A stretch of DNA of 36,415 nucleotides from Lachnospiraceae bacterium UBA3802 (GTDB lineage Bacteria; Bacillota; Clostridia; Lachnospirales; Lachnospiraceae), in NCBI GenBank assembly GCA_002369155.1, contig DFEM01000169.1:1-36415 (forward strand), written 5' to 3'. The position numbers and the translations under genes are program-made. Every line of letters starts with the position of its first letter. Positions within the stretch are counted from its first letter, which is position 1. The notes under the pieces are model-generated. The model did no database searches. It worked only from the letters and a program-made list of their open reading frames with translations, and was not told the DNA's origin. Below, piece by piece: positions 34,786 through 36,415 of the stretch.

Positions 34786-34820
34786 TTAATATAGGTTTAC
34801 ATAAAATATCCCTATATTAA
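34786..34820 (-). repeat. 10-bp inverted repeat in the prfC leader
   Basis: Perfect arms TTAATATAGG (34786-34795) and CCTATATTAA (34811-34820) with a 15-nt loop, lying between the prfC promoter and start. As RNA it would form a hairpin in the roughly 70-nt leader, without a T run, so it is not a standard terminator. Confidence 0.6.
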
Positions 34821-34835
34821 TCAGCATACCGATAA

Positions 34836-34864
34836 ATCATACTATTTTTCACTTATTTTTTCAA
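34836..34864 (-). promoter_or_regulatory. Promoter for prfC
   Basis: Minus strand -35 TTGAAA (34859-34864), 17-nt spacer, -10 TATGAT (34836-34841); each hexamer matches consensus at five of six positions. Confidence 0.75.
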
Positions 34865-34928
34865 GACAAACGAGCCTTATCAATACTTTTACGAAGTACT
34901 AAAGTCTTTATATGCTTGATCGATACAG

Positions 34929-34953
34929 AAAAAGGTGGTAAAAAACCACCTTT
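34929..34953 (-). terminator. Terminator after deoB
   Basis: Perfect 8-bp stem AAAGGTGG/CCACCTTT (34931-34938, 34946-34953) with an A/T-only loop, 13 nt after the deoB stop. On the minus strand the stem runs into TTTTTCTG. Confidence 0.75.
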
Positions 34954-34966
34954 AATTCTTGGGATC

Positions 34967-36121
34967 TTAGTTTATCATACTTACACCGTCTGTATTTCCG
35001 GGCACGCCAAGGAGCGATAAAACAGAGGCTCCGATATCGGCAAATGTCTCGCGTGTGCCCATATTAAGGGGCTTAATATTTTTACCGTAACAAATAAACG
35101 GAATATATTCTCTGGTATGATCGGTGGTCTTAGTGAATCCCGGATCGCATCCGTGATCGGCCGTAATCATAAAGCAGTCATCATCTCCCAGCTTGGAGAT
35201 TAATTCTGGAAGCCTCTCGTCAAAGTAAGCCAAAGCCTTCGCATAACCGTCTATGTCTCTTCTGTGACCGTATAACATATCAAAATCAACAAGATTGGTA
35301 AAGCATAATCCGTTGAAATCTCTCTCCATCCAATTAAGCGTTTTGCTAATACCGTCTTCGTTTGATTCGGTATAAACATAATCCGTAATACCGCTTCCTG
35401 CAAAAATATCATAAATCTTGCCTATCGATAATACATCTTTACCCGCATTCTTAAGTATATTAAGGATCGTATCCTTTGGCGGAACAAGCGAGAAATCATG
35501 GCGATGAGGAGTCCTGTAATAATTGCCGCTCTCTCCGAGAAACGGTCTTGCAATTACTCTTCCCACGCCATGTTCGCCCTGTAGAATCTCTCTTGCAATC
35601 CTGCAATACTCATATAACTTTTCCAGAGGAACGACTTCTTCATGAGCTGCAATCTGAAATACCGAATCGGCGGATGTATATACAATCAAAGCGCCGGTTT
35701 TTACGTGTTCGTCACCGTAATCATTTATTACTTTGGTTCCCGAATACGTGGCATTAACAATCGCTTTTCTTCCCGTTCTTTTTTCGAATTCTTCGATTAC
35801 TTCTTTAGGAAAACCTTTCGGATATGTAGGCATGGGTTTTGGCGATACTATTCCGGCAATCTCCCAATGTCCGATGGTAGTATCCTTGCCCATGGACTTT
35901 TCTCTCATTCTCGCAATCAATGCTTCAGGTGAATTTACCTTTTCTCCGACTGTTACCCCATCTATATTAAAAAGTCCCATCTTACCCATATTGGGCATAT
36001 TAAAAAACTTGCTTGTAGCACATGAAGCTATGGTATTGGAACCAACATCTCCGAACTTATCGGCATCAGGTTCTTCACCTATTCCAAAACTGTCCAAAAC
36101 AATAAGAAATACTCTTTTCAT
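34967..36121 (-). CDS. deoB: Phosphopentomutase
   Basis: Interconverts ribose 1-phosphate and ribose 5-phosphate (and the deoxy forms) in nucleoside salvage. Alkaline-phosphatase-fold metal ligands are visible: D10 in LIVLDSFGIG, then DHGCDPG and TTDHTREYIP at the C-terminus. The KDTTIGHWE segment (about residues 79-87) contains the threonine that is phosphorylated in the Bacillus enzyme. 384 residues is normal. Ribosome site AGGGGGT lies about 6 nt before the ATG. It is a single gene between two terminators; no deoC, deoD or pdp is adjacent. Confidence 0.97.
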   Translation of the reverse strand: MKRVFLIVLDSFGIGEEPDADKFGDVGSNTIASCATSKFFNMPNMGKMGLFNIDGVTVGEKVNSPEALIARMREKSMGKDTTIGHWEIAGIVSPKPMPTYPKGFPKEVIEEFEKRTGRKAIVNATYSGTKVINDYGDEHVKTGALIVYTSADSVFQIAAHEEVVPLEKLYEYCRIAREILQGEHGVGRVIARPFLGESGNYYRTPHRHDFSLVPPKDTILNILKNAGKDVLSIGKIYDIFAGSGITDYVYTESNEDGISKTLNWMERDFNGLCFTNLVDFDMLYGHRRDIDGYAKALAYFDERLPELISKLGDDDCFMITADHGCDPGFTKTTDHTREYIPFICYGKNIKPLNMGTRETFADIGASVLSLLGVPGNTDGVSMIN

Positions 36122-36155
36122 AATTACCCCCTAATTATCTCTTATATACTCTTTT

Positions 36156-36164
36156 ATTTTATCA
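36156..36164 (-). promoter_or_regulatory. Candidate extended -10 promoter for deoB
   Basis: Minus strand TGATAAAAT (TGN-TAAAAT), about 35 nt before the deoB start and after the pnp terminator. No clear -35 is visible. Confidence 0.4.
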
Positions 36165-36208
36165 TAGGATTCATTTGCAAAAAAGATATTTCGAAAGATT
36201 AAAAGCAT

Positions 36209-36238
36209 TAAAAAAAGCTGCAGAAAACCTGCAGCTTT
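36209..36238 (-). terminator. Terminator after pnp
   Basis: Ten-base-pair stem AAAGCTGCAG/CTGCAGCTTT (36214-36223, 36229-36238), 5-nt loop, followed on the minus strand by a T run. It starts 18 nt after the pnp stop. Confidence 0.9.
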
Positions 36239-36256
36239 AATCATTGTATATTTATT

Positions 36257-36415
36257 TTAGACATCCTTGATAGAGAAGCTCATTCTTCCCATCTTGTCCT
36301 TACCCATGCACTTAACTGTTACTTTGTCGCCAAGTGTAAGTACATCTTCAACATGCTCGATACGATTCTTGGCAATCTTGGAAATGTGAACCATTCCTTC
36401 CTTGCCGGGAGCAAA
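36257..36415 (-). CDS. pnp: Polynucleotide phosphorylase, C-terminal S1 domain (partial)
   Basis: The frame runs off the right edge; 52 residues plus a TAA stop are seen. The sequence GKEGMVHISKIAKNRIEHVE, followed by LTLGDKVTVKCMGKDKMGRM and SFSIKDV, is an S1 RNA-binding domain as found at the end of PNPase (phosphorolytic 3'-5' exoribonuclease). The short tail after S1 agrees with PNPase, but other S1 proteins cannot be excluded from this fragment alone. An intrinsic terminator follows. Confidence 0.82.
   Translation of the reverse strand, partial: FAPGKEGMVHISKIAKNRIEHVEDVLTLGDKVTVKCMGKDKMGRMSFSIKDV

Overview
The window reads as an AT-rich Gram-positive chromosome segment, most likely from a Lachnospiraceae-type Clostridia (Butyrivibrio-like). 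This is inferred from protein style and gene order; no search was run. Almost every gene is housekeeping. All but two genes (rpmF at the left edge and a PHP phosphatase at 4898-5722) lie on the minus strand, so transcription mostly runs from right to left. No rRNA, tRNA, IS element, prophage or CRISPR array was seen.

Layout from the right edge, in transcription order: the 3' end of pnp (S1 domain) with its terminator; deoB with its terminator; then prfC and a membrane-anchored transglutaminase-like gene. Next is a packed run asp23-nusB-xseA-xseB-ispA-dxs-tlyA-nadK-recN, then glgA on its own promoter. Then come rqcH and, from a separate strong promoter, yicC-gmk-rpoZ, followed by rimO-pgsA-cinA. 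Three accessory genes follow. After them come recA-recX (with two LexA-type operators), rny and a class I aminotransferase, each with its own promoter. The left end holds xerD, the PHP phosphatase in the opposite direction, gltX-helicase, pta, and rpmF pointing towards pta.

Functionally the genes cover DNA repair and recombination (recA, recX, recN, xseAB, xerD, UvrD-like helicase), RNA turnover and translation (pnp, rny, yicC, prfC, rqcH, rimO, gltX, nusB, rpoZ), isoprenoid precursors (dxs, ispA), nucleotide and cofactor metabolism (gmk, nadK, deoB, cinA), phospholipid (pgsA), glycogen (glgA) and acetate metabolism (pta).

The most novel region is 11937-14788, between cinA and recA, two genes that are neighbours in many Firmicutes. 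It encodes a zinc-ribbon/one-helix protein with an Asp-rich linker and an RsiV-like outer domain, an acidic protein with a four-cysteine N-terminal module placed in front of what looks like a lipoprotein signal peptide, and a PflA-like radical SAM enzyme coupled 2 nt downstream. No glycyl radical enzyme is present nearby. The three genes look like one co-transcribed unit that ends at a terminator before the recA SOS promoter. Other points of interest are a perfect 21-bp palindrome over the glgA promoter, an intrinsic terminator directly in front of rimO with no room for a promoter after it, a shortened CinA nucleotide-binding domain, and the absence of the sporulation and regulatory genes that usually flank asp23, recN and yicC.
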